Of a stretch of 11,018 nt of DNA, positions 1 through 6,440 are shown piece by piece. The DNA lies in contig JBJKSO010000117.1 in NCBI GenBank assembly GCA_046703825.1, positions 1-11,018 of the forward strand, in the 5' to 3' direction. Position numbers and translations under genes: made by a program. The notes below the pieces were generated by a model, which saw only the letters and a program-made list of their open reading frames with translations, did not search any database and had not been told where the DNA came from. Position 1 is the stretch's first letter; each line of letters opens with the position of its first letter. The stretch is from JBJKSO01 sp046703825. Lineage in GTDB: Bacteria; Chloroflexota; Dormibacteria; Aeolococcales; Bog-877.

Positions 1-193
1 GATCGGTGGCCGCCGTGCAGGGCGCCGAAAGGAGCGTGCCGAACTCGGCAGCCGGGCCGCTGAAGGGGGCCACCACCCCGATGTTGATCTTGCCCCCGCT
101 GGCAGTGCTCCGGTGGGCCCCGGTGGCGGCCGCGCCGCAGCCGGTGGCCAACACCATCACGCCGACCACGGGTAGGACTAAGGCTTTTCGCAT
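1..193 (-). CDS. ABC transporter substrate-binding lipoprotein, LivJ-type (partial, 3' end missing)
   Basis: The visible N-terminus begins MRKALVLPVVGVMVLATGCG: a basic n-region, a hydrophobic core and a cysteine at residue 20 in a lipobox-like context (A-T-G-C), so it is a predicted secreted lipoprotein. After a short Ala/Gly/Ser linker comes INIGVVAPFSGPAAEFG, the opening strand and loop typical of periplasmic-binding proteins for branched-chain amino acids, amides or aromatic compounds. Members usually run to about 400 residues; only 64 codons are visible. The ATG at 191-193 is supported by GGAGG at 201-205, 7 nt upstream. The last dozen residues before the edge (after EFGTLL) no longer fit the family, which usually continues with an Ala/Gly-rich helix; another frame (GALHGGH) fits better, so a sequence error near the edge is possible. 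Substrate cannot be told; permease and ATPase genes would lie to the left. Confidence 0.8.
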   Translation of the reverse strand, partial: MRKALVLPVVGVMVLATGCGAAATGAHRSTASGGKINIGVVAPFSGPAAEFGTLLSAPCTAATD

Positions 194-200
194 CTGAGAC

Positions 201-205
201 CCTCC
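201..205 (-). promoter_or_regulatory. Ribosome binding site of the substrate-binding lipoprotein
   Basis: GGAGG on the minus strand lies 7 nt before the ATG at 193 and fixes that start. Confidence 0.7.
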
Positions 206-379
206 ATGCCGCTCGCGAGGGCCCGCGCCCGAGCCCTCAACCCCCGCCAGTAAGGCGGCCCCGCCGTTCCTGTACGACCGTGCTTGGCCCGCCACCGCCG
301 CCACTTCGATCCTGGTTGCTCGATCACCATGTCCCAGGGCTGGCCCAACTCGGTCCTGCACTCGTGTGCTGCACTCTAC

Positions 380-393
380 CCTACTTGAGTAGG
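380..393. repeat. 14-bp inverted repeat, possible operator
   Basis: CCTACT-TG-AGTAGG has two perfect 6-bp arms around 2 bp. It lies in a locally AT-richer stretch about 190 bp upstream of the lipoprotein start. Such compact palindromes often bind dimeric repressors; that role is inferred from position and symmetry only. Confidence 0.35.
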
Positions 394-570
394 CAATACC
401 ATAGGCTGGCTCTGCCCGACCCTGCAAGGCGACCGGCCGACCAGTTCGAAGCCCATCCCGGAGACGAGATGGAAATTCTCATGCGGCAACCTCGGGCGGG
501 CGCCGAGTGGCAAGCGTCCTTAGGCCGAAACCAGCTGGGCTGAGTCGGTCACGATATCGTCCGGCCCCCG

Positions 571-592
571 GGGACCCAGCTGCACGGGTCCC
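571..592 (-). terminator. GC-rich hairpin, candidate terminator of the haloacid dehalogenase-like gene
   Basis: GGGACCC and GGGTCCC form a perfect 7-bp stem with an 8-nt loop. On the minus strand it begins about 35 nt after the stop codon at 628-630. There is no T-tract after it, so it is not a canonical intrinsic terminator; it may be a T-less terminator or only an RNA 3' end stabiliser. Confidence 0.4.
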
Positions 593-627
593 ATCAGGTC
601 GCGCAGCCTCGCATTGCGTGGTCTCGA

Positions 628-1311
628 CTATTGGGCGGCAGCGGCGACCAGCCGGGAGGCGAGGCCGTCCAAGCCGTCGGCCACGATCTCAGGCTGGGGG
701 CCAATGGGGGCGGGCACCGCTCCGGAGCGCCTGATGAATGCCGCCCTGAAGCCAGCCGCCAGGGCACCGCTGACATCCCATGCATGCGCGGCGATCAGCA
801 TCATCTCGCCCCCGGCCACATCGAGTCGTTTGGCCGCGAGCCGGTACGGCTCGGGTGCCGGCTTGAGCGCGCGCACCTCGTCGGCGGATACGACTAGATC
901 AAAAATGTCCAGGATGCCGGCGTTGGAGAGTTGGTCGTGTGCCACCTCCGAGGTGGAATTGGTCAGAGCCGCCATCCGGAAGCCGCTGCCGCGCAGCTGA
1001 CGAAGGGCGGGCTCCACGTCGCCATGCGCCGGCAGACGCCGCATGGCACCTTGGACCTCCTCCCAGCGCTCGTACACTCCCGATCGGCCCAACTGCGATG
1101 CGAGCATCTGCAGCGCCGCTGCCTGGGCCTCACTGAAGTTGACGTACCTATCTGTAATGGTTCCCACAAAGGCTACCTGCAGCATCATCGAGAACCAAGT
1201 CTTCCTGAAGGATGGCTCGCCGAAGAGCTCGCCAAAGAGGGCGTCCAATGACGAAAGGTCGAGAAGTGTCTCGTTGACGTCGAAGGCTAGGGCCGGGCGG
1301 GTATCACTCAC
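628..1311 (-). CDS. Haloacid dehalogenase, type II family (HAD hydrolase)
   Basis: A 227-residue protein, the normal length for type II haloacid dehalogenases, which replace the halogen of L-2-haloacids by hydroxyl through an Asp ester; many homologues have other substrates. HAD motif I is FDVNETLLD with nucleophile D11 and, as usual in this family, no second Asp at +2. Motif II is ALTNST (T117-S119), motif III is K150 in RALKPAPEPY, and motif IV is AAHAWD with D179. The alpha-helical cap lies at about residues 18-100. Soluble, probably cytoplasmic. The start is GTG at 1309-1311 (open frame upstream but no better start); no clear Shine-Dalgarno is visible, so it may be leaderless. It is monocistronic and divergent from the gene at 1562. 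Dehalogenase activity itself is not certain: AAH.WD replaces the SSN.WD of proven L-2-haloacid enzymes. Confidence 0.9.
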   Translation of the reverse strand: MSDTRPALAFDVNETLLDLSSLDALFGELFGEPSFRKTWFSMMLQVAFVGTITDRYVNFSEAQAAALQMLASQLGRSGVYERWEEVQGAMRRLPAHGDVEPALRQLRGSGFRMAALTNSTSEVAHDQLSNAGILDIFDLVVSADEVRALKPAPEPYRLAAKRLDVAGGEMMLIAAHAWDVSGALAAGFRAAFIRRSGAVPAPIGPQPEIVADGLDGLASRLVAAAAQ

Positions 1312-1438
1312 CAGACGATGATAGTTTCGGGCTCGCCGCAGCCATGGCCCAATCTGCCATAGCCCCGCCCGGCGCTACGAGCATACGTTCGACCGCGCTC
1401 CCTGAGACACCCTTGGTAACCTCCCAGTAGCAACGTTG

Positions 1439-1492
1439 TTTTGCCGATCCCCGGCGTGTATCATTTCAGGGTGCCGGGCTCGACTGGCAAAA
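1439..1492. repeat. Nested inverted repeat in the divergent intergenic region
   Basis: Outer arms TTTTGCC (1439-1445) and GGCAAAA (1486-1492) are perfect 7-bp complements. Inside them CCCGGC (1450-1455) and GCCGGG (1473-1478) form a second perfect 6-bp pair, with a 17-nt centre. The unpaired steps are 4 and 7 nt. No T-tract follows on either strand in the right position, so a terminator is unlikely. It sits about 70-120 bp upstream of the HTH-like gene and 130-180 bp from the divergent hydrolase gene; a regulator-binding site or a structured leader are both possible. Confidence 0.45.
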
Positions 1493-1500
1493 GTCCGCAA

Positions 1501-1528
1501 CTTACTTGGCTCGTTCCCTTTCTATAGT
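1501..1528 (+). promoter_or_regulatory. Candidate promoter of the HTH-like gene
   Basis: TATAGT at 1523-1528 resembles a -10 box and stands out in an AT-richer patch. A weak -35 (CTTACT, 1501-1506) lies 16 bp upstream. It would give a leader of about 30 nt. An alternative is TTGTTT (1437-1442) with TATCAT (1459-1464), 16-bp spacing, which would place the nested repeat in the transcript. Confidence 0.3.
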
Positions 1529-1561
1529 GAACATTCATCCTTAATGTGAGGTTGTATCGAC

Positions 1562-2035
1562 ATGGAAGACGATGACGCGCAATTGACTTTGGAGGAGGAG
1601 TCCGCCGACGGGACCTCTGGGGACGAGAGGGTCACCTCCATAGTCCGCAGGCCCGTATCCAGGCGCGGTCATCGCTATTCACAAGACGAGCTAGAGTCGT
1701 TCGTCCGCACTGCGCGCCAGAAGAACCAGCTTGGCCAAAGTTGGACGGACGCAGCCAAGGAGATGGGGCTTGCATGGCCTACGCTCCGAAAGGCGCTACA
1801 GAGATCAGGTGTTGACATAGGAAGTCGCGGGCGCAGGCCGCGGCTGGCGCCAAGTCGGCGCGGGCGCGCCACGTCCGGGGACGTACATCCGCGTGTCACG
1901 GGTAGCGGCACCCAGCTGACGGTGCGGGTCGACGCTGAGCAGTTTGTCGCTGACAACCGCGACCTCATTGTCGACCTGCTGCTGAAAGGGCGGCGCGAAG
2001 GGATCCAGACGGCCGTCAGAGAACTCCTGGGCTGA
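1562..2035 (+). CDS. Unrecognised small protein with HTH-like segment (putative DNA-binding)
   Basis: A 157-residue protein I cannot assign to a named family. Residues 1-22 are strongly acidic (MEDDD... EEES). Residues 40-84 read as three helices; 61-84 (WTDAAKEMGLAWPTLRKAL and on) has the spacing of a helix-turn-helix of the kind that follows 'tsw..aAk.lG.s..tL.r.l'. Residues 84-103 are a basic Arg/Pro/Gly linker. The C-terminus, from LTVRVDAEQFVADNRDLIVDLL, looks like one strand followed by helices and might be a dimerisation or ribbon-helix-helix-like element. The start ATG has TGAGGT about 10 nt upstream. No membrane segment or signal peptide. A transcriptional regulator or a nucleoid- or resolvase-like DNA-binding protein is the best guess; its target could be its own structured upstream region. 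Confidence 0.72.
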   Translation: MEDDDAQLTLEEESADGTSGDERVTSIVRRPVSRRGHRYSQDELESFVRTARQKNQLGQSWTDAAKEMGLAWPTLRKALQRSGVDIGSRGRRPRLAPSRRGRATSGDVHPRVTGSGTQLTVRVDAEQFVADNRDLIVDLLLKGRREGIQTAVRELLG

Positions 2036-2067
2036 CAGCCAGCGGGTGATCAGTAGAGCCTCGGGCT

Positions 2068-2093
2068 TTGCCACTGCCCCAGTGGTGTGTAAT
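2068..2093 (+). promoter_or_regulatory. Candidate promoter with internal palindrome, upstream of the DinB-like gene
   Basis: CCACTG-CCC-CAGTGG (2071-2085) is a perfect 6-bp inverted repeat. It is flanked by TTGCCA (2068-2073) and TGTAAT (2088-2093), which could be -35 and -10 boxes, though the 14-bp spacing is short. The repeat could be an operator or, read as RNA, a weak terminator for the gene ending at 2035. Confidence 0.3.
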
Positions 2094-2144
2094 CTGAGGC
2101 TGCATGCTCGAGCGCCCCGCCAATCTGGTTAGGGAGTTCACGCG

Positions 2145-2612
2145 ATGATCTCGCCCTCCGAGTACCTGGCATTCGTTGACCAGGAGTTGAGCGGCATGGA
2201 GGAGATACTCTCCGAGCTTGGAGATGAGTTAGCAAACTCCCATCTTGACGCACCCCAGAGCAATTCTCCGTACGCGATCCTTAATCATTGTCTCGGTGTC
2301 ATCGAGTACTGGGGGGGGCATATCGCCCACGGCCGTGCCAACCGACGCGATCGACCGGCTGAGTTCACGGCACAAGGGTCGGTCGAGGCGCTGCTCAATC
2401 GAGCATCTCGTTCGCGCCAGCAGCTGGAAGCCGACATCACAGGCGTGGATTTCGCTGAGCCACCAGCAGTGATCCCGGACATGGAGCCTACCCCCTGGAG
2501 CCGAAGCATCGGCGGAGTCCTGGTTCACATTTACGAGGAGCTGGCGCGGCACCGCGGCCAGATGGAAGTGACTCGCGATGTACTCCTTCTGAGGCAGCCG
2601 CCGAGGCCCTAA
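2145..2612 (+). CDS. DinB / DUF664-type metal-binding four-helix protein
   Basis: A 155-residue protein, the usual size of the DinB superfamily. These four-helix bundles bind a divalent metal through three histidines; in actinobacteria many relatives are thiol (mycothiol or bacillithiol) transferases or isomerases, but most are uncharacterised. Here the first helix pair carries YAILNHCLGVIEYWGG (H48), and the third helix carries VLVHIYEELARHRGQ (H128 and H136), the family's H...E...HRGQ signature. Residues 60-70 are basic. No signal or membrane segment, so cytoplasmic. The start ATG has AGGGAG at 2131-2136, 8 nt upstream. It stands alone, 109 bp after the HTH-like gene and on the same strand; co-transcription is possible but the gap and palindrome between them argue for a separate promoter. 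The substrate cannot be inferred. Confidence 0.87.
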   Translation: MISPSEYLAFVDQELSGMEEILSELGDELANSHLDAPQSNSPYAILNHCLGVIEYWGGHIAHGRANRRDRPAEFTAQGSVEALLNRASRSRQQLEADITGVDFAEPPAVIPDMEPTPWSRSIGGVLVHIYEELARHRGQMEVTRDVLLLRQPPRP

Positions 2613-2759
2613 CACCGGCAACATCAGGCACCCTCCTTCGGGGCGTCAGGCACACCTTCGCTTTTCCGCCAAGCGCGGCCCAGGGTCTCTCCGCTCCCGG
2701 GCGCCGCACAGAGAACACAGGTTTGGTAGTCTCTGCCTGCTTCCGGTCGTGAAAGAAGT

Positions 2760-2763
2760 GAGG
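2760..2763 (+). promoter_or_regulatory. Shine-Dalgarno that sets the phospholipase D-like start
   Basis: AGTGAGGT, with core GAGG at 2760-2763, lies 9 nt before the ATG at 2773. The in-frame GTG at 2749 has no such site, so the ATG is preferred. Confidence 0.5.
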
Positions 2764-2772
2764 TACGTTGCC

Positions 2773-4389
2773 ATGCGACGTACCGATGATGGAGCCGTGG
2801 ACAACTGCCAGCCTTCGGACTGGTTCATCTCTCAGAACGAGAGAGGCAACCCCGACACAGAGTTGGATCGTGCCTTTGGGCCCGACGCGTGGACGAGCGG
2901 CAACAGGATCGTGCCGCGCATCCACGGCGTTGACTACTTCGCCGCTCTCGTCAGCGAGCTGGAGCAGTTCAGGGCTGGAGATGCCGTCTACTTCACCGAT
3001 TGGCGCGGAGACCATGACCAGCGGCTGAGGGAGCGCGGTCCGGCGATAGGCGACCTGTTGGCGGGACTGGCTGAGCGGGGAGCGGATGTCCGCGGGTTGG
3101 TGTGGCGGTCGCATCCTGCTGCCGTCTCCTTCAGCGAGGGTTCCAATCGACGTCTTGAAGCGGAGATCAACCGCCGCGGTGGCCACGTACTGTTGGACCA
3201 GCGAGTGCTGCGGCTCGGGTCTCACCATCAAAAGCTCTTTGTGGTCCACCGCAGAGACGGCGCCGATGTCGCCTTTGTGGGCGGAATAGACCTCTGCCAC
3301 AGCCGCCGGGATGACCGCTTTCACCGGGGAGACCCACAGCAGCAGGTGATGGATCCGCGTTACGGGCCACGGGCACCCTGGCACGACATCCAACTTGAGG
3401 TGCATGGCCCAGCGGTGGCGCAGCTAGAACTCTGCTTTCGGGAACGGTGGGAGGATCCGACGCCTCTTGATGATCGCCTCCCCTGGCGCTGGCTGATCGC
3501 AAGGGCCACGCGTGAGCCTGCGTCTCCTGCCCCCTTTCCGGGGCCGATCGTGGTTCCGAGGCCCGAGGGCAACTGCGCGGTGCAGGTTCTGCGCACCTAT
3601 CCCCAGCGGCGCCGCCCCTACCCATTCGCCCGGCGGGGCGAGAGAAGCATCGCCCGAGCACTCATCAAAGCCGTAGGGCAGGCGCAGAACTACATCTACA
3701 TTGAAGACCAGTACCTGTGGTCGTCAGACGTCGCCAAAGTCCTTGCTGACCGGCTCCGAAAGGTACCTGATCTCCAGGTGATCGCAGTCGTGCCACGCTA
3801 TCCCGATGCCGATGGACGGCTCACCGGGCCACCCAATCGCATAGGCCAACTTGATGCGATCGCAGTTTTGCATCAAGCGGGCGGCGGGAGGGTGGGCATC
3901 TTCGATGTGGAGAGTCCACAGGGATGGCCAACCTATGTCCACGCGAAGGTCTGCATCATCGACGATGTCTGGGCGCTGGTCGGGTCCGCCAACTTCAACC
4001 TGCGATCCTGGACCCACGACTCGGAACTGGCGTGCGCGGTAATCGACAGTACCCCCGATGACCGAGAGCCCGCCACGCTCGGGGCGGGCTCTCGCGCCCG
4101 CCGCTTCGCCAGGGAGCTGCGCCTTAACCTTTGGAGCGAGCACCTGGGGGTCGATGCAAAGGATGCTCAGCTGCTCAATCCAGCTTTGGACGTCTGGCAG
4201 CGGGCGGCTGCCGAGCTCCATGCCTGGCGCGCATCCGGTTCGGTAGGAGAACATCCCCCTTCGAGGGTGCTTGTGCACCGCCCTGACCCCGTCCGGGGGA
4301 CAGAGGAGTGGTGGGTACGGCCGCTCTCGCGGACCATCTACGACCCCGACGGCAGGTCGCGCCGGGAGCGGGCGAGACACACCTTCTAG
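2773..4389 (+). CDS. Phospholipase D-like (PLD superfamily) protein
   Basis: A 538-residue protein with the two-domain layout of the PLD superfamily, whose members hydrolyse or transfer phosphodiesters through a phospho-histidine. The N-terminal part has family blocks NCQPSDWF (11-18), FTDWRGD (74-80) and RGLVWRSH (107-114). Motif 1 is SHHQKLFVV (H152, K154), followed by AFVGGIDLCHSRRDD; the Asp expected five residues after K154 is H159, so this HKD is incomplete. Motif 2, VHAKVCIID (H390, K392, D397) with GSANFNLRS, is intact. WHD (203-205) and FRERWEDPTPL (222-232) are also typical of the large actinobacterial group. No signal peptide or membrane helix is visible, so cytoplasmic, or exported by other means. 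Phospholipid is a guess; cardiolipin-synthase-like or other phosphodiester substrates are possible. An in-frame GTG at 2749 would add 8 residues. Monocistronic. Confidence 0.92.
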   Translation: MRRTDDGAVDNCQPSDWFISQNERGNPDTELDRAFGPDAWTSGNRIVPRIHGVDYFAALVSELEQFRAGDAVYFTDWRGDHDQRLRERGPAIGDLLAGLAERGADVRGLVWRSHPAAVSFSEGSNRRLEAEINRRGGHVLLDQRVLRLGSHHQKLFVVHRRDGADVAFVGGIDLCHSRRDDRFHRGDPQQQVMDPRYGPRAPWHDIQLEVHGPAVAQLELCFRERWEDPTPLDDRLPWRWLIARATREPASPAPFPGPIVVPRPEGNCAVQVLRTYPQRRRPYPFARRGERSIARALIKAVGQAQNYIYIEDQYLWSSDVAKVLADRLRKVPDLQVIAVVPRYPDADGRLTGPPNRIGQLDAIAVLHQAGGGRVGIFDVESPQGWPTYVHAKVCIIDDVWALVGSANFNLRSWTHDSELACAVIDSTPDDREPATLGAGSRARRFARELRLNLWSEHLGVDAKDAQLLNPALDVWQRAAAELHAWRASGSVGEHPPSRVLVHRPDPVRGTEEWWVRPLSRTIYDPDGRSRRERARHTF

Positions 4390-4417
4390 CGCGTGCAGGG
4401 CCGCGCCCCGAATCACT

Positions 4418-4439
4418 GCGGGAGGGCCTCGGTTCCCGC
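4418..4439 (+). terminator. Candidate hairpin after the phospholipase D-like gene
   Basis: GCGGGA (4418-4423) and TCCCGC (4434-4439) pair perfectly around a 10-nt loop, 28 nt after the stop codon. No T-tract follows. The rest of this 258-bp convergent gap (4390-4647) shows only a short CCGT-TTCG-ACGG hairpin at 4525-4536, which could serve either strand. Confidence 0.3.
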
Positions 4440-4647
4440 GAGTGCCGATGCACCCGCGCATCAAGAAGCCAGACGCAGGCGGAGGTGGCTGGTGAGGTCG
4501 GTACGGCGACTCTGGTCAGCGCTGCCGTTTCGACGGTCGCGCCCTTGTCCCAAGTGCGAGCCGGCGGCCAGCTTCGACGTCCTGGACTGTTGATGAGGGT
4601 CGAGCACAAACCTCTCTTCAGCCGCCGAGCGTTTCGGTCGGGCCGGT

Positions 4648-5493
4648 TCAGGCCTCGCGGCGGCGGAAGCTCAGCAGCCCCAGGCCCAGCACCAGCGCCA
4701 TCCAAACCCCAACCCAGGTGAGGTAGGGGACGGTGGGGCCCGAAGCGGCCTGGAAGGTGGAGCCGATGCCGTGGCGGGCCTGGAAGATGAATGCCCCCGG
4801 CTCGATCGCGAACACCGCCGCGTGCCAGAGACCGTCGGTCGGCAAAAGCAGGTGGGTGGCCACCCCCACATTGCTGATGGCAGCGTTGTGGAAGACTTGG
4901 CCGAAGGCGCCGGCGACCCCTCCCAGCCACATGGTGCCGAACGAGATGAGGGCGATGACGCCGGCGGTAATTGCAGACAGCCGGGTGCTAAGCGCCAGAG
5001 TGAAGGTCAAGAGGATAAGACCTTCCACCACCAGCGCCGCCTCGGCGGCGACCACCTGCCTTGGGAAGTAGCCGGTGGTCCAGCTCACCAGGTAGAACTC
5101 CAGCGTTGTGGAGACGATGGTGTAGGCGGTCATCGGCACCGCCAGACCTAGCCAGCGGCCCAGGAGCAGCTCCTCACGGCGCACCGGCCGGGCCAGCAGT
5201 GCCTGAGATACGCCTGACTCGAGGTCGGTGGCGATGGCGGGAGCGGCCAGGAACGCACAGGTGAGCGCCAGCACGAAGCTGAACATGAACATGACCAGCA
5301 GCAGCAGCTGCGCCGCCGCTATCTCGAGCTCGGCGTGAGTGAGGGGCTGCCCGCCCAGGTGCAGCCCGGGCAACCGTGAGAATCCCCAGGCGGTGAAGGC
5401 GATGACGATGGCGGTCAGCGCCAGCAAGGCCAGGATCAGCCAGCGCCGGGACAGCTCCTTGACCGTGAGCCGGGCGATGACCAGGGTGGTCAC
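4648..5493 (-). CDS. ABC-2 type transporter permease
   Basis: A 281-residue membrane protein, last gene of the sigma-factor operon. Six hydrophobic stretches are visible, at about residues 18-38, 61-87, 115-138, 150-170, 173-195 and 256-276. Between the second and third lies ATDLESGVSQALLARPVRREELLLGRWLG, shown here only as the conserved pattern 'D.E.G....LL.RPV.R.ELLLG', typical of ABC-2 permeases that work with single-domain ATPases in export or resistance. It would form a transporter in the cytoplasmic membrane with the ATPase encoded just upstream. The start is GTG at 5491-5493, sharing GTGA with the ATPase stop (4-bp overlap), so translation is probably coupled; an open frame continues upstream but only inside the ATPase gene and without hydrophobic or family-like sequence. 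The C-terminus ends in RRREA, consistent with a cytoplasmic tail. Substrate unknown. Confidence 0.92.
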   Translation of the reverse strand: MTTLVIARLTVKELSRRWLILALLALTAIVIAFTAWGFSRLPGLHLGGQPLTHAELEIAAAQLLLLVMFMFSFVLALTCAFLAAPAIATDLESGVSQALLARPVRREELLLGRWLGLAVPMTAYTIVSTTLEFYLVSWTTGYFPRQVVAAEAALVVEGLILLTFTLALSTRLSAITAGVIALISFGTMWLGGVAGAFGQVFHNAAISNVGVATHLLLPTDGLWHAAVFAIEPGAFIFQARHGIGSTFQAASGPTVPYLTWVGVWMALVLGLGLLSFRRREA

Positions 5494-6440
5494 GGCTCTC
5501 CCTCCACGAGGGTCAGGAAACGCTCTTCCAGGGTCTCCTGTCCTGGGTCCACGGCGTAAACGCGCCCACCCCGGCGGACCAGTTCGGCGACCAGGTCCGG
5601 AACTTGCTCGGGCACAAGACCGCCGACCGTGAGCCATTCACCGTCGTGGCCGACGGCGCCGAACTGGGACAGGGCCTCGAGGTCCTCCGGCCCAAGTCCG
5701 CCGCAGCGGATGCGCGCTCCGTTCCCCGAGAGCAGATCGCCGAGCCGACCCTGGCTGACCACTCGGCCGTGGTCGACTATCGCCACCCGGTCGCAGACAC
5801 GCTCCACCTCGGAGAGCAGGTGCGAGTTGAGGAACACGGACACGCCACGCTCGCGCAGTTCGCGAATCACCTCGCGGACGTCGTGGCGGCCGATCGGATC
5901 CAGCGCCGAGGTGGGCTCGTCGAGCAGCACCAGCTCGGGTTTGCCCAGTAGGGCCACGCCCAGCCCCAGCCGCTGCTGCATGCCTTTGGAGAATGTCTCC
6001 ACCCGGTCCTCACCGCGATCGCTGAGTCCGACGGTGTGCAGCGCCCGGGCTATCTCTTCCGGCCACTGCGAGCGCTCGATGCGGCTCAGCTCCAGATGCA
6101 GTGCGAGAACCTCGCTGGCCCTGAGCCAACCTTGGTAGCGGAACAGCTCGGGCAGGTACCCGACCCGGCGCCGCGATTGCAGGCTCCCGATCGGCGCCCC
6201 CAGAAGCATCCCCTCTCCCGAGGTGGGCTTGGCCAGACCCAACAGCAGCTTGACCGCGGTGGTCTTGCCGGCCCCGTTCGGCCCGAGGAAGCCGAAGACC
6301 TCACCCCGAGGCACAGTCATGTTGAGTCCCGCCAGGGCCAGGTTGACCCCATAGCGCTTGGTCAGCGCCTGGGTGTGGATGGCCGGGCTGGTCGCCAGCA
6401 CCTCGGCCAAGGCGGGCGGGGCCGGCAGCACTTCAGTCAC
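5490..6440 (-). CDS. ABC transporter ATP-binding protein (ABC-2 exporter type)
   Basis: A 316-residue ATPase with all motifs: Walker A GPNGAGKTT (53-61), Q-loop region GYLPEL with Glu98 at the usual Gln position, signature FSKGMQQRL (150-158), Walker B LVLLDE (170-175), D-loop SALD (178-181) and the switch histidine in NSHLL (H207). A Glu after YLP is common in ABC-2 drug, lipid and bacteriocin exporter ATPases. After about residue 235 comes an extra C-terminal domain ending LEERFLTLVEGEP, as in CcmA/NatA-like exporter subunits. It powers the permease encoded directly after it. The GTG start at 6438-6440 overlaps the anti-sigma gene by 8 bp; a second in-frame GTG lies three codons in. No strong Shine-Dalgarno, so coupling to the upstream gene is likely. 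Direction (export) is inferred from family type and the absence of a binding protein in the operon. Confidence 0.96.
   Translation of the reverse strand: MTEVLPAPPALAEVLATSPAIHTQALTKRYGVNLALAGLNMTVPRGEVFGFLGPNGAGKTTAVKLLLGLAKPTSGEGMLLGAPIGSLQSRRRVGYLPELFRYQGWLRASEVLALHLELSRIERSQWPEEIARALHTVGLSDRGEDRVETFSKGMQQRLGLGVALLGKPELVLLDEPTSALDPIGRHDVREVIRELRERGVSVFLNSHLLSEVERVCDRVAIVDHGRVVSQGRLGDLLSGNGARIRCGGLGPEDLEALSQFGAVGHDGEWLTVGGLVPEQVPDLVAELVRRGGRVYAVDPGQETLEERFLTLVEGEP

Larger units (their letters stand above)
194..627. other. 434-bp non-coding gap between two minus-strand genes
   Basis: No frame here looks like protein: the longest readings are Pro/Arg-rich without recognisable domains. The gap lies downstream of the haloacid dehalogenase-like gene and upstream of the lipoprotein gene, so it should hold a terminator for the first and a promoter for the second. 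Seen directly: a 7-bp GC hairpin at 571-592, a perfect 10-bp palindrome ACGATATCGT at 551-560, and a 14-bp inverted repeat at 380-393. I could not place a convincing -35/-10 pair. Confidence 0.6.

Noticed and set aside
444..456. GTTCGAA resembling a tRNA T-loop
   Set aside because: The flanking bases do not pair into a T-stem, and no acceptor or anticodon stem can be drawn around it.
280..543. Plus-strand 87-codon open frame
   Set aside because: Pro/Arg/Leu-rich composition without domain or RBS, in a GC-rich gap where long open frames arise by chance.
2624..2660. Imperfect direct repeat (TCAGGCAC...CCTTCG, twice) after the DinB-like gene
   Set aside because: Only two short copies with a 2-bp difference in length; no evidence of an array, CRISPR or attachment site.
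3724..4464. Long minus-strand open frame opposite the phospholipase D-like gene
   Set aside because: It mirrors the highly conserved plus-strand coding sequence and shows no domain of its own; a GC-bias shadow.
4390..4647. Possible small gene between the convergent phospholipase D-like and permease genes
   Set aside because: Open frames there are Arg/Ala/Pro-rich, lack RBS, and mostly run into the antisense of the neighbours.
5494..5637. 48-residue N-terminal extension of the ABC permease
   Set aside because: It lies wholly inside the ATPase gene, is Arg/Gly/Pro-rich and not family-like; the GTG in the 4-bp overlap is a better start.
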